Below, one piece after another: positions 1-8,916 of a stretch of 64,000 nt of DNA; position 1 is the stretch's first letter, and each line of letters opens with the position of its first letter. Both the position numbers and the translations under genes were made by a program. Below the pieces are notes generated by a model. The model was not told the origin of the DNA. It saw only the letters and a program-made list of their open reading frames with translations, and did not search any database. Source of the DNA: Burkholderia cepacia (GTDB taxonomy: Bacteria; Pseudomonadota; Gammaproteobacteria; Burkholderiales; Burkholderiaceae); contig NZ_CP013443.1 of NCBI RefSeq assembly GCF_001718835.1, forward strand, positions 372,001-436,000, in the 5' to 3' direction.

Positions 1-869
1 CGCTGGTTACCGGCACGATGTTCCTGATGTGGCTCGGCGAGCAGATTACCGAGCGTGGTCTGGGCAACGGTATCTCGATCATCATCTTCGGCGGGATCGC
101 AGCAGGGTTCCCGAATGCCGTCGGTGGGTTGTTCGAGCTGGTGCGTACGGGTTCGATGAGCATCATTTCGGCGATCATCATCGTCGTCCTGATTGCCGCG
201 GTGACTTACCTGGTCGTGTTCATCGAACGCGGGCAGCGCAAGATCCTCGTGAACTACGCGAAGCGCCAGGTTGGCAACAAGATCTACGGTGGGCAGTCGT
301 CGCATCTGCCGCTGAAGCTGAACATGTCGGGTGTGATTCCGCCGATCTTCGCATCGTCGATCATTCTGTTCCCGGCAACGATTCTCGGCTGGTTCAGTAC
401 CGGTCAGCCGACGGGAAGCTGGATTTCCAACACGTTGCATAACGTTGCGGAAGCGCTGAAGCCGGGCCAGCCGGTCTATGTGTTGCTGTACACGCTGGCG
501 ATCGTGTTTTTCTGCTTCTTCTACACCGCACTGGTGTTCAACAGCAGGGAAACCGCAGACAACCTGAAGAAGAGCGGCGCGTTTGTTCCGGGCATCCGTC
601 CGGGCGATCAGACCGCACGATATATCGACCGCATCCTCACGCGTCTGACGCTGGCCGGTGCGATCTACATCGTCTTCGTGTGTCTGTTGCCGGAATTCCT
701 GGTGCTGCGCTGGAACGTGCCGTTTTATTTTGGTGGAACGTCGCTGCTGATCATTGTCGTCGTCACGATGGACTTTATGGCGCAGGTGCAGTCGTACGTT
801 ATGTCGCAACAGTATGAGTCACTGCTCAAGAAGGCTAACTTCAAGGGCGGCAACATCCCAATGCGTTAA
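1..869 (+). CDS. secY: Protein translocase subunit SecY (3' part)
   Basis: Channel subunit of the SecYEG translocon in the inner membrane. The gene enters the window in frame, with codons readable from base 3, and its start lies upstream. About 289 codons remain. Visible features are the conserved GEQITERGLGNG loop, several hydrophobic helices, and the cytoplasmic segment with YAKRQVGNKIYGGQSSHLPL, which is typical of SecY loop 4/TM7. It ends with a basic tail, FKGGNIPMR. infA begins 8 bases after the stop, as at the end of spc operons. The ATG at 18 is an internal methionine, not a start. Confidence 0.97.
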   Translation, partial: LVTGTMFLMWLGEQITERGLGNGISIIIFGGIAAGFPNAVGGLFELVRTGSMSIISAIIIVVLIAAVTYLVVFIERGQRKILVNYAKRQVGNKIYGGQSSHLPLKLNMSGVIPPIFASSIILFPATILGWFSTGQPTGSWISNTLHNVAEALKPGQPVYVLLYTLAIVFFCFFYTALVFNSRETADNLKKSGAFVPGIRPGDQTARYIDRILTRLTLAGAIYIVFVCLLPEFLVLRWNVPFYFGGTSLLIIVVVTMDFMAQVQSYVMSQQYESLLKKANFKGGNIPMR

Positions 870-877
870 TAAGGACT

Positions 878-1096
878 ATGGCCAAAGACGATGTAATCCA
901 GATGCAAGGCGAGGTGATCGAAAACCTCCCGAATGCGACCTTCCGCGTGAAGCTGGAAAACGGCCATGTCGTGTTGGGGCATATCTCCGGAAAGATGCGG
1001 ATGCACTACATCCGCATTCTCCCGGGCGACAAGGTGACGGTTGAATTGACGCCTTACGATCTGTCTCGTGCGCGGATCGTGTTCCGGGCGAAGTGA
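878..1096 (+). CDS. infA: Translation initiation factor IF-1
   Basis: A 72-residue OB-fold protein that binds the 30S A site during initiation. It starts MAKDDVIQMQGEVIENLPN and contains the family core FRVKLENGHVVLGHISGKMR, with RILPGDKVTVELTPYDLSRARIVFR at the end. Length matches E. coli IF-1 exactly. It follows secY by 8 bases with AAGGA ahead of the ATG and is followed by rpmJ, so it belongs to the spc/alpha ribosomal transcription unit. Burkholderia often carry more than one infA; this is the copy in the ribosomal cluster. Confidence 0.97.
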   Translation: MAKDDVIQMQGEVIENLPNATFRVKLENGHVVLGHISGKMRMHYIRILPGDKVTVELTPYDLSRARIVFRAK

Positions 1097-1116
1097 TTTG
1101 AAAAAAGGGTATTATC

Positions 1117-1233
1117 ATGAAAGTGATGGCATCGGTTAAGCGCATTTGCCGCAATTGCAAGATCATCAAGCGCAAAGGCGTCGTTCGCGTGATCTGCAGC
1201 TCGGATCCGCGCCACAAGCAGCGCCAAGGCTGA
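1117..1233 (+). CDS. rpmJ: 50S ribosomal protein L36
   Basis: A 38-residue protein, [20 protein letters not shown] at the start and ending DPRHKQRQG. The zinc-ribbon ligands are present: Cys-x2-Cys (residues 11 and 14), a third Cys (27) in VICSSDPRH, and the His of the same motif, so this is the zinc-binding C+ form. It lies 20 bases after infA and 38 bases before rpsM, with AAAAGGG as ribosome binding site. Confidence 0.96.
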
Positions 1234-1271
1234 CCGCGCGTTTGTTTGCGCTTTTTGTTTGAGGAAAAACA

Positions 1272-1637
1272 ATGGCTCGTATCGCAGGGGTTAACATCCC
1301 GAATCACCAGCATACCGAGATCGGCCTGACGGCTATCTTCGGTATCGGCCGCACCCGTTCGCGCAGCATCTGCGTGGCAGCTGGCGTCGATTTTTCGAAG
1401 AAGGTCAAGGATTTGACCGACGCAGACTTGGAAAAGCTGCGTGAAGAAGTGGGCAAGTTTGTCGTCGAAGGCGATCTGCGCCGTGAAGTGACGATGAACA
1501 TCAAGCGCCTGATGGACCTCGGTTGCTACCGTGGTGTTCGTCATCGCAAGGGCCTGCCGATGCGCGGTCAGCGTACGCGTACGAACGCACGTACTCGCAA
1601 GGGTCCGCGTCGTGCAGCGCAAGCGCTGAAGAAGTAA
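1272..1637 (+). CDS. rpsM: 30S ribosomal protein S13
   Basis: A 121-residue S13 of the small-subunit head, which contacts the P-site tRNA and bridges to L5. It begins MARIAGVNIPNHQHTEIGLT; the helix-two-turn-helix region contains the GRTRSRSIC segment; the basic C-terminal tail RTRTNARTRKGPRRAAQALKK reaches the P site. GAGGAAAAACA precedes the ATG. Only 38 bases separate it from rpmJ, leaving little room for the E. coli-type S4-binding pseudoknot that regulates the alpha operon there. Confidence 0.97.
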   Translation: MARIAGVNIPNHQHTEIGLTAIFGIGRTRSRSICVAAGVDFSKKVKDLTDADLEKLREEVGKFVVEGDLRREVTMNIKRLMDLGCYRGVRHRKGLPMRGQRTRTNARTRKGPRRAAQALKK

Positions 1638-1665
1638 GCGGAACTGACAGTTACAGGAAAACGTA

Positions 1666-2067
1666 ATGGCTAAGGCTTCGAACACCGCGGCGCAACGCGT
1701 TCGCAAGAAGGTTAAGAAGAACGTCGCTGAAGGCGTGGTTCACGTTCACGCGTCGTTCAACAACACGATCATCACGATCACCGATCGCCAAGGCAACGCA
1801 CTGGCATGGGCGACGTCGGGCGGTCAGGGCTTCAAGGGCTCGCGCAAATCGACGCCGTTCGCTGCCCAGGTCGCAGCCGAGTCGGCTGGCCGCGTCGCGA
1901 TGGAATACGGCGTGAAGAATCTGGAAGTGCGGATCAAGGGCCCGGGCCCGGGTCGTGAGTCGGCAGTGCGCGCACTGCACGGCCTCGGCATCAAGATCAC
2001 CGCGATTTCGGATGTCACCCCGATTCCGCACAACGGCTGCCGTCCGCCGAAGCGTCGTCGTATCTAA
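1666..2067 (+). CDS. rpsK: 30S ribosomal protein S11
   Basis: A 133-residue S11 of the 30S platform. The typical segments are [38 protein letters not shown], and the C-terminal [18 protein letters not shown]. The start has an AGGAAAA ribosome binding site 28 bases after rpsM. The stop is followed by an unusual 154-base gap before rpsD that is rich in hairpins and is annotated separately. Confidence 0.97.
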
Positions 2068-2093
2068 AGATGTGCTGGCACGTTCGTGCTGGC

Positions 2094-2136
2094 GCATTGC
2101 CTGTCGCCGCGTAGCGTCGACGGGCGTTGCTTTTTT
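2094..2136 (+). terminator. Terminator-like hairpin after rpsK
   Basis: An imperfect 17-bp stem: the arm 2094-2110 pairs with 2114-2130 over most positions and is directly followed by six T residues (2131-2136). This is the shape of an intrinsic terminator, but it sits inside the ribosomal cluster, 85 bases before rpsD, so it is more likely partial termination or attenuation than a full stop. No folding energy was computed. Confidence 0.5.
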
Positions 2137-2153
2137 GATTGACTAAGCCCACC

Positions 2154-2196
2154 GTTCGCCCCAAAGGGAGCGAACTAGCGCGGATTTCGATCCGCG
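2154..2196 (+). promoter_or_regulatory. Structured leader of rpsD (two hairpins)
   Basis: Two adjacent hairpins lie ahead of the rpsD ribosome binding site. Hairpin A pairs GTTCGC-CCC (2154-2162) with GGG-A-GCGAAC (2166-2175), giving 9 bp with one bulged A and an AAA loop. Hairpin B pairs CGCGGAT (2179-2185) with ATCCGCG (2190-2196) around a TTCG tetraloop, 7 bp with no mismatch. S4, the product of rpsD, represses its own operon in other bacteria by binding a folded leader. A similar role here is inference; the perfect stems are what the sequence shows. Confidence 0.5.
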
Positions 2197-2221
2197 TGAC
2201 TGATTGATAAAGGAATGCAAA

Positions 2222-2845
2222 GTGGCACGTTATATCGGCCCTAAGGCCAAGCTGTCCCGCCGTGAAGGCACCGACCTGTTCCTGAAGAGCGCACGCCGCT
2301 CGCTCGCCGACAAGTGCAAGCTCGACAGCAAGCCGGGCCAGCATGGCCGTACCTCGGGCGCACGTACGTCCGACTACGGTACGCAGCTGCGTGAAAAGCA
2401 GAAGGTCAAGCGCATCTACGGCGTGCTGGAGCGTCAGTTCCGTCGCTACTTCGCTGAAGCCGACCGCCGCAAGGGCAACACGGGTGAAAACCTGCTGCAA
2501 CTGCTCGAGTCGCGCCTCGACAACGTCGTGTATCGCATGGGCTTCGGCTCGACCCGCGCTGAAGCGCGTCAGCTGGTGAGCCACAAGTCGATCACCGTGA
2601 ACGGCGTCGTCGCGAACGTCCCGTCGCAGCAAGTGAAGGCGGGTGACGTCGTCGCGATCCGCGAAAAGGCGAAGAAGCAAGCGCGTATCGTCGAAGCGCT
2701 GTCGCTGGCCGAGCAAGGCGGCATGCCGAGCTGGGTTGCAGTCGATGCGAAGAAGTTCGAAGGCACGTTCAAGCAAATGCCGGAACGCGCTGAAATCGCA
2801 GGCGACATCAACGAAAGCCTGATCGTCGAATTGTATTCGCGTTAA
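2222..2845 (+). CDS. rpsD: 30S ribosomal protein S4
   Basis: A 207-residue primary 16S-binding protein that also acts as translational repressor and antiterminator in relatives. It begins with GTG, giving [16 protein letters not shown] as the family expects, with AAAGGA six bases upstream; the ATG at 2215 is out of frame. The S4 RNA-binding domain is seen at about 94-155 ([20 protein letters not shown] and [12 protein letters not shown]). It ends with the usual IVELYSR. A hairpin-rich leader precedes it and a terminator-like hairpin follows, so this gene may be expressed at a level different from its neighbours. Confidence 0.97.
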
Positions 2846-2856
2846 TCCGATTGACG

Positions 2857-2908
2857 GCCGAGGTACCCCGATTGCGTTGCGCAAGGAGGGGCCTCGGCTG
2901 TTTATTTT
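2857..2908 (+). terminator. Terminator-like hairpin between rpsD and rpoA
   Basis: GCCGAGG-ta-CCCC (2857-2869) pairs with GGGG-CCTCGGC (2888-2898), an 11-bp stem with a two-base bulge and an 18-base loop, followed by TGTTTATTTTC. It resembles an intrinsic terminator of moderate strength inside the alpha cluster. Confidence 0.5.
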
Positions 2909-2969
2909 CTGGTTGTTACCGGTCAGCCTTATCGGTGTAACGAGCCGAGGGTATTGAAAAGGAAAGCCC

Positions 2970-3947
2970 ATGCAAACCAGTTTGCTGAAACCCAAGATCA
3001 TCGCCGTGGAATCGCTGGGCGAGAACCACGCGAGGGTGGTCATGGAACCGTTCGAACGCGGTTACGGCCATACCTTGGGCAATGCGCTTCGCCGCGTGCT
3101 GCTGTCGTCGATGGTTGGCTACGCGCCGACCGAAGTGACGATCGCGGGCGTGGTGCACGAGTACTCGACGCTGGATGGCGTGCAGGAAGACGTCGTCAAC
3201 CTGCTGCTGAACCTGAAGGGCGTGGTGTTCAAGCTGCATAACCGTGACGAAGTGACGGTTACGCTGCGCAAGGAAGGTGAAGGCGTTGTCACGGCCGGCG
3301 ATATCGAGCTGGCTCACGACTGCGAAGTCATCAACCCGAATCACGTGATTGCGCACCTGTCGAAGGGTGGCAAGCTCGACGTTCAGATCAAGATCGAAAA
3401 GGGTCGCGGCTATGTGCCCGGCAACGTCCGTCGCTACGGCGAAGACACGGCCAAGATCATCGGCCGCATCGTCCTCGACGCATCGTTCTCGCCGGTTCGC
3501 CGCGTGAGCTATGCGGTCGAAAGCGCACGTGTCGAGCAGCGTACCGACCTCGACAAGCTCGTGATGAACATCGAAACGAGCGGCGTGATCACGCCGGAAG
3601 AAGCGATCCGTCAATCGGCCCGCATCCTGGTCGACCAGCTGTCCGTGTTCGCGGCGCTGGAAGGCACGGAAACGGCAGCCGAAGCGCCGTCGCGTGCACC
3701 GCAGATCGATCCGATCCTGCTGCGTCCGGTGGACGATCTCGAGCTGACGGTTCGTTCGGCGAACTGCCTGAAGGCCGAGAACATCTACTACATCGGCGAT
3801 CTCATCCAGCGCACGGAAAACGAGCTGCTGAAGACGCCGAACCTCGGTCGCAAGTCGCTCAACGAGATCAAGGAAGTGCTCGCTTCGCGCGGTCTCACGC
3901 TGGGCATGAAGCTCGAAAACTGGCCGCCGGCTGGTCTCGACAAGTAA
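2970..3947 (+). CDS. rpoA: RNA polymerase alpha subunit
   Basis: A 325-residue alpha subunit. The N-terminal dimerisation and assembly domain (about 1-230) contains [20 protein letters not shown] and [19 protein letters not shown]; an acidic linker around 232-248 ([19 protein letters not shown]) leads to the C-terminal domain, whose DNA- and activator-contacting segments include [17 protein letters not shown] and [20 protein letters not shown]. Start [11 protein letters not shown] is preceded by AAAGGAAAGCCC. It lies between two terminator-like hairpins. Confidence 0.98.
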
Positions 3948-3980
3948 GCCCGCTTGTAGCGCTGCTGTTGCTGTAGTTGG

Positions 3981-4026
3981 CAAAGATGCGGATTTTCCTT
4001 TAAAATCCGCATCTTGCTTTTTTCGT
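3981..4026 (+). terminator. Strong terminator-like hairpin between rpoA and rplQ
   Basis: AAGATGCGGATTTT (3983-3996) and AAAATCCGCATCTT (4002-4015) form a 14-bp perfect stem with a 5-base loop, followed by GCTTTTTT. By sequence this is a textbook intrinsic terminator, although rplQ follows on the same strand 70 bases later. A short GCACC/GGTGC hairpin (around 4036-4051) lies between it and rplQ. Confidence 0.65.
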
Positions 4027-4095
4027 TACCGGCCCGTGCACCCATCGAGGTGCGATAGAAGAGCTGGATCAAAACTTTGAATCAAGGAAACTGAA

Positions 4096-4491
4096 ATGCG
4101 CCATCGTCATGGTCTGCGGAAACTGAACCGCACGAGCAGCCACCGTCTGGCTATGCTCCGTAACATGTCCAACTCGCTGATCGAGCACGAAGTCATCAAG
4201 ACGACGCTGCCGAAGGCGAAGGAACTCCGTAAAGTCGTCGAGCCGCTGATCACGCTCGGCAAGAAGCCGTCGCTGGCAAACCGTCGCCTGGCGTTCAACC
4301 GCCTGCGCGATCGTGACTCGGTGGCGAAGCTGTTCGACGTGCTCGGTCCGCGTTTCGCGAACCGTCCGGGCGGCTACCTGCGCGTGCTGAAGTTCGGCTT
4401 CCGCGTGGGCGACAACGCACCGATGGCACTGGTCGAACTGCTCGATCGTCCGGAAGTCGACGAAACGGAAAACGTGCAAGAAGCTGAATAA
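4096..4491 (+). CDS. rplQ: 50S ribosomal protein L17
   Basis: A 131-residue L17, located near the exit tunnel. It begins MRHRHGLRKLNRTSSHRLAM and has the family stretch LRNMSNSLIEHEVIKTTLPK; the C-terminus is acidic (DRPEVDETENVQEAE). It is the last gene of the alpha cluster in most bacteria and here too, with a clear terminator after it. The strong hairpin upstream implies that it needs read-through or a local promoter. Confidence 0.97.
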   Translation: MRHRHGLRKLNRTSSHRLAMLRNMSNSLIEHEVIKTTLPKAKELRKVVEPLITLGKKPSLANRRLAFNRLRDRDSVAKLFDVLGPRFANRPGGYLRVLKFGFRVGDNAPMALVELLDRPEVDETENVQEAE

Positions 4492-4516
4492 GCTTCCCGG
4501 TACGTCGCAGCAACAG

Positions 4517-4546
4517 AAAAGGGTCAAGCATTCGCTTGGCCCTTTT
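4517..4546 (+). terminator. Terminator of the ribosomal cluster
   Basis: AAAAGGGTCAAGC (4517-4529) pairs with GCTTGGCCCTTTT (4533-4545) around a short ATTC loop region and runs into T residues. It lies 26 bases after the rplQ stop. Confidence 0.85.
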
Positions 4547-4671
4547 TGCTTGGCGGCCGCGGAGTGCGGTCGATTGCCGCAGGCGGCCGCCGGCACCATC
4601 GCGCAGGGTGCGCTACGATACGGAGCAAACAGCTGGCGAATGCGCCGGCGAACGAAACTGGAGGTGCGCGA

Positions 4672-4998
4672 ATGGTCGTGGTGCTGATGCTGACGACGGT
4701 GCCCGATGCCGTGACCGCCGAAGCGCTTTCCGACGGTGCGCTCGATGCGCGGCTTGCCGCGTGCGTGTCGGAGCTCGGTGCGATCAGGTCGCGCTATCAC
4801 TGGCAGGGCAAGGTCGAAACGGCCGACGAGATCCAGTTGCTGTTCAAGACGAGCCCCGTGCGCTCGCTCGAGCTGGAGCGCTTCATCCAGTCGCACCATC
4901 CTTACGACACGCCCGAAATCGTCTCCTGGCAAGCTGCGGCCGCGCCGAAGTACGGCCAGTGGGTGACCAGCGAAACTCAACGTCTATTTCATGTTTAA
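4672..4998 (+). CDS. cutA: Divalent-cation tolerance protein CutA
   Basis: A 108-residue trimeric CutA1-family protein, linked to copper tolerance, though its precise role is unsettled. Start MVVVLMLTTVPD is chosen because GGAGGTGCGCGA lies directly ahead; an in-frame extension to 4546 has no ribosome binding site and no family similarity. Family segments are AACVSELGAIRSRYHWQGK, the ETADEIQLLFKT strand, and the HHPYDTPEIV motif near the C-terminus. It overlaps dsbD by 8 bases; the cutA-dsbD pairing is common in proteobacteria. Confidence 0.93.
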   Translation: MVVVLMLTTVPDAVTAEALSDGALDARLAACVSELGAIRSRYHWQGKVETADEIQLLFKTSPVRSLELERFIQSHHPYDTPEIVSWQAAAAPKYGQWVTSETQRLFHV

Positions 4999-6862
4999 CG
5001 GTATGGCTCTTCGCGCGCGCATCCATGCGTTGCGGCTCCTCGCGCTGCTGCTGTCGCTCCTCGCGTTCACGCTGGGCGGCCTGTCGGTCGCGCGTGCGGC
5101 CGACGATTTCCTCGATCCGTCGGTGGCGTTCAAGTTCAGCGCGAGCGAATCGCCGGGGCAGGTGGACGTCCGCTTCAAGGTCGCCAACGGCTATTACCTG
5201 TATCGCGAGCGGTTCGCGTTCGCGGTGAAGAGCGGGCAGGCGACGCTCGGCGATCCGCAGTTCCCCGCCGGCCATGTGAAGTTCGACCAGACGTTCCAGA
5301 AGAACGTCGAGACCTATCGTGACGAAGTCGTCGTTCACGTGCCCGTCAAGCAAGCGTCGGGGCCGTTCGAGCTCGCGGTGACGTCGCAGGGCTGCGCCGA
5401 TGAAGGGATCTGCTATCCGCCTGCCGAGCACGTCGTGAAGGTGAGCGGCGACGCGCTCGGCGCGGTGTCCCCGGCGGCGACCGCGGCCTCGCCGGCCGGC
5501 CGGGACGACGCGGCCGGCAGCTGGCTCGACAAGGTCACGAGCGCCGATTTCGCGCAGTCGCTGCTCGAGGGGCACGGCTTCTTCACGATCGTCGCGCTGT
5601 ATTTCGTCGCGGGCGTCGTGCTGAGTCTTCTGCCGTGTTCGTACCCGATGATCCCGATCGTGTCGGCGATCATCATCGGCCAGGGTACGCGTGCGACGCA
5701 TGCGCGCGGCTTTGCGCTGTCGCTGACGTACGTGGTCGGCATGGCGCTGGTCTATACGGTGCTCGGCATCGCCGCTGCGCTGGTCGGCCAGAGCCTCGGC
5801 GCGTGGCTGCAGAACCCGTGGGTGCTCGGCGCGTTCGGCGTGCTGCTCACCGCGTTCGCGGTATCGCTGATTTCGGGCAAGGACATCGCGTTGCCCGCGC
5901 GCTGGCAGAACGGCGCCGCCAACGCGACGACCGGCCACAAGGGCGGCCACTTCGTTGCGGTTGCCGCGATGGGTGCGCTGTCCGCGCTGGTCGTGGGGGC
6001 ATGCATGACGGCGCCGCTGTTCGCGGTGCTCGCTTTCATCGCACACACGGGCAATGCGCTGCTCGGCGGTGCCGCGCTGTTCGCGATGGGGCTGGGGCTC
6101 GGCGTGCCGTTGCTCGTGGTCGGCATCGGTGCCGGCACGGTGCTGCCGCGCGCAGGTGCATGGATGGACGGCGTGAAGGTGTTCTTCGGCATCGTGCTGC
6201 TCGCGGCCGCGCTGTGGATCGTGTGGCCGGTGCTCGGCGGGGCGTTTCGGATGATGCTGGCCGCGCTGTGGCTGCTCATCGCGGCGGCGGCGCTCGGCCT
6301 GTTCACGCCGCATGCCGGCGCCGCGTCGATCTGGCGCCGCCTCGGCCGCGGCCTCGGTGCCGCGCTCGCGATCTGGGCGGCGACGCTGCTCGTCGGCCTC
6401 GCCGCAGGATCGACCGATCCCGTCAAGCCGCTGGCGGTGCTTGCCGCGCGCACGACCGCATCCGTGGCCGGCCCTTCCGCGGCCGGTGCGCCGGGCGCGG
6501 AAGGGCCGACGTTCGCGTCAGTGGGGTCGAATGTCGAGCTCGACGCGCTGCTGAAGACGTCGGGCCAGCCCGTGATGCTCGACTTCTACGCCGACTGGTG
6601 TGTGAGCTGCAAGGAGATGGAGCATCTGACGTTCACGGATTCACGCGTGCAGGCGCGGCTTGCGCAGCTTCACCTGGTACGAGCGGACGTCACCGCAAAC
6701 AATCCGGACGACCAGGCGCTGCTCAAGCGTTTCAACCTGTTCGGGCCGCCGGGCATCATCTTCTTCGATCGCAACGGCAACGAAATCGGCCGCGTGGTCG
6801 GCTATCAGGCGGCCGAGACGTTCCTGCGCAGCCTCGATCGCGCGGCGGTGCCGACGGTGTGA
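4991..6862 (+). CDS. dsbD: Thiol:disulfide interchange protein DsbD
   Basis: A 623-residue inner-membrane protein that carries electrons from cytoplasmic thioredoxin to periplasmic thiol proteins. It has a signal peptide (ends near ARA, residue 36), an N-terminal alpha domain with the redox pair C-ADEGI-C (about 137-143), eight predicted membrane helices with conserved Cys in LLPCSYPMIP and GACMTAPL, and a C-terminal thioredoxin domain with WCVSC (about 536-540). A later in-frame ATG at 5003 is possible. In this neighbourhood it may supply reductant for cytochrome c maturation by ResB-CcsB. Confidence 0.96.
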   Translation: MFNGMALRARIHALRLLALLLSLLAFTLGGLSVARAADDFLDPSVAFKFSASESPGQVDVRFKVANGYYLYRERFAFAVKSGQATLGDPQFPAGHVKFDQTFQKNVETYRDEVVVHVPVKQASGPFELAVTSQGCADEGICYPPAEHVVKVSGDALGAVSPAATAASPAGRDDAAGSWLDKVTSADFAQSLLEGHGFFTIVALYFVAGVVLSLLPCSYPMIPIVSAIIIGQGTRATHARGFALSLTYVVGMALVYTVLGIAAALVGQSLGAWLQNPWVLGAFGVLLTAFAVSLISGKDIALPARWQNGAANATTGHKGGHFVAVAAMGALSALVVGACMTAPLFAVLAFIAHTGNALLGGAALFAMGLGLGVPLLVVGIGAGTVLPRAGAWMDGVKVFFGIVLLAAALWIVWPVLGGAFRMMLAALWLLIAAAALGLFTPHAGAASIWRRLGRGLGAALAIWAATLLVGLAAGSTDPVKPLAVLAARTTASVAGPSAAGAPGAEGPTFASVGSNVELDALLKTSGQPVMLDFYADWCVSCKEMEHLTFTDSRVQARLAQLHLVRADVTANNPDDQALLKRFNLFGPPGIIFFDRNGNEIGRVVGYQAAETFLRSLDRAAVPTV

Positions 6863-6945
6863 TCGGCGCGCGCCGCTCGCGGGTCCGAGACGTTCGAATG
6901 CCCTGAGCGCACAAAGACGGCGTCGGCCCTCGATCGACCGGCAAG

Positions 6946-6983
6946 AAAAAACGGCGACGCACCGAAGTGCGCCGCCGTTTTGC
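6946..6983. terminator. Bidirectional terminator between dsbD and hemB
   Basis: AAAACGGCGACGCAC (6948-6962) and GTGCGCCGCCGTTTT (6967-6981) form a stem of 15 positions, 14 of them paired, with a CGAA tetraloop. A/T tracts on both sides let it serve the two converging genes. Confidence 0.85.
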
Positions 6984-7004
6984 TTTCCGGCCTCCGGCGC
7001 CGGG

Positions 7005-8003
<999 letters not shown>

Positions 8004-8073
8004 GGCGATTGGGTAGAAATCAGGGCTAGAAGGACCTTACGGAACCCTTCGGTCATTTTCGGGAGCGTTGGTA

Positions 8074-8079
8074 TATGAT
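8074..8079 (+). promoter_or_regulatory. Possible -10 element of the 8081 small RNA
   Basis: TATGAT matches the sigma-70 -10 consensus at five of six positions and would start transcription near 8085. No convincing -35 hexamer is seen at the right distance, so the promoter call is weak. Confidence 0.3.
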
Positions 8080-8080
8080 A

Positions 8081-8190
8081 GCGATCGAGCGGCACGCGTC
8101 GCGTGCAGCTCCCCGCTTCTCCTCCCTGAGCGGGTGCCTGTCGTTTTTCGATTAGGCTGTTTGACCCGCCGTTCAACGGCGGGTTTTTTT
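8081..8190 (+). ncRNA. Predicted structured small RNA with a CU-rich loop
   Basis: A stretch of about 110 bases between hemB and engB that codes for nothing convincing but folds well. Stem-loop 1 pairs GAGC-g-GCACGC (8087-8097) with GCGTGC-a-GCTC (8101-8111). Stem-loop 2 pairs CCCGCT (8112-8117) with AGCGGG (8129-8134) and shows TCTCCTCCCTG in its loop, a sequence complementary to Shine-Dalgarno sites. The 3' end is a textbook terminator, CCCGCCGTT/AACGGCGGG (8165-8183) and seven Ts. This suggests a trans-acting RNA that blocks ribosome binding sites. I cannot assign it to a named family. Confidence 0.6.
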
Positions 8191-8256
8191 ATGAGCCGGC
8201 CGAATCCGCAGGCGCCGTCAGGTGCGCGCCGCCGATCCCGGCCGCGCGCTGCCCGA

Positions 8257-8916
8257 TCATTGTGCTACAGGCTCGCTTTTTTCGTCGGCGGCGGACGGCC
8301 GCACCCAGCTCTCGATCAGTTCGTGCGCCTCGTCGAGCCCCGTGCGCTTCATCGCGGAGAACAGCTGGACCGTCAGCTTGCCCTGGACGCCCTGGTCGCG
8401 ATACGCATCGAGCCCCTTTTGCGTGGTCCGCAGCGCATTGATGCTTTCTTGGCGCGTCAATTTGTCGCACTTCGTCAGCAGCGTGTGGATCGGCTTGCCG
8501 GTCGGCACGAACCACTCGATCATGCGGCGATCGAGGTCGGTCAGCGGGCGGCGCGAATCCATCATCAGGATCAGGCCGCAAAGCTGCGAGCGGGTTGCCA
8601 GGTAGGACGACAGCAGCATTTCCCAGTGGGCCTTGGCGGCACCGGGCACTTCCGCATAGCCGTAGCCGGGCAGGTCGACGAGATTCGCGACGGGCTCGGC
8701 GGCCGGGCCGACGGAGAAGTAGTTGATATGCTGCGTGCGGCCGGGCGTCTTCGACGCGAAGGCCAGCCGCTTCTGGTTGCACAGCACGTTGATCGCCGTC
8801 GACTTGCCGGCATTCGAGCGGCCCGCGAACGCGATTTCCGGCTGGACCGTCGGCGGCAGGTCGCGCAGATGGTTGACGGTCGTGTAGAAGCGGGCTTGAT
8901 GGAGCAGAAAGGCCAT
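8257..8916 (-). CDS. engB: Ribosome biogenesis GTPase EngB (YsxC/YihA)
   Basis: A 219-residue GTPase needed for 50S assembly. The G1 motif is GRSNAGKS (in IAFAGRSNAGKSTAINVLC), the switch region has KTPGRTQHINYF, G3 is DLPGYGYA, G4 is TKCDKL, and G5 is SAMKRTG. I start at MAFLLHQARFYTT; the open frame continues upstream to 9714 but runs through the promoter region and into the antisense strand of the cytochrome gene. The ribosome binding site is weak. It is divergent from the cytochrome c4 gene. Confidence 0.95.
   Translation of the reverse strand: MAFLLHQARFYTTVNHLRDLPPTVQPEIAFAGRSNAGKSTAINVLCNQKRLAFASKTPGRTQHINYFSVGPAAEPVANLVDLPGYGYAEVPGAAKAHWEMLLSSYLATRSQLCGLILMMDSRRPLTDLDRRMIEWFVPTGKPIHTLLTKCDKLTRQESINALRTTQKGLDAYRDQGVQGKLTVQLFSAMKRTGLDEAHELIESWVRPSAADEKSEPVAQ

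Noticed and set aside
1234..1271. An E. coli-type S4 pseudoknot ahead of rpsM.
   Set aside because: The gap has only 38 bases and no matching helices.
8081..8190. Assignment of the small RNA to 6S, 4.5S or tmRNA.
   Set aside because: It is too short for 6S or tmRNA, lacks the long closing helix and large bubble of 6S, lacks the SRP loop sequence, and has no tRNA-like end.
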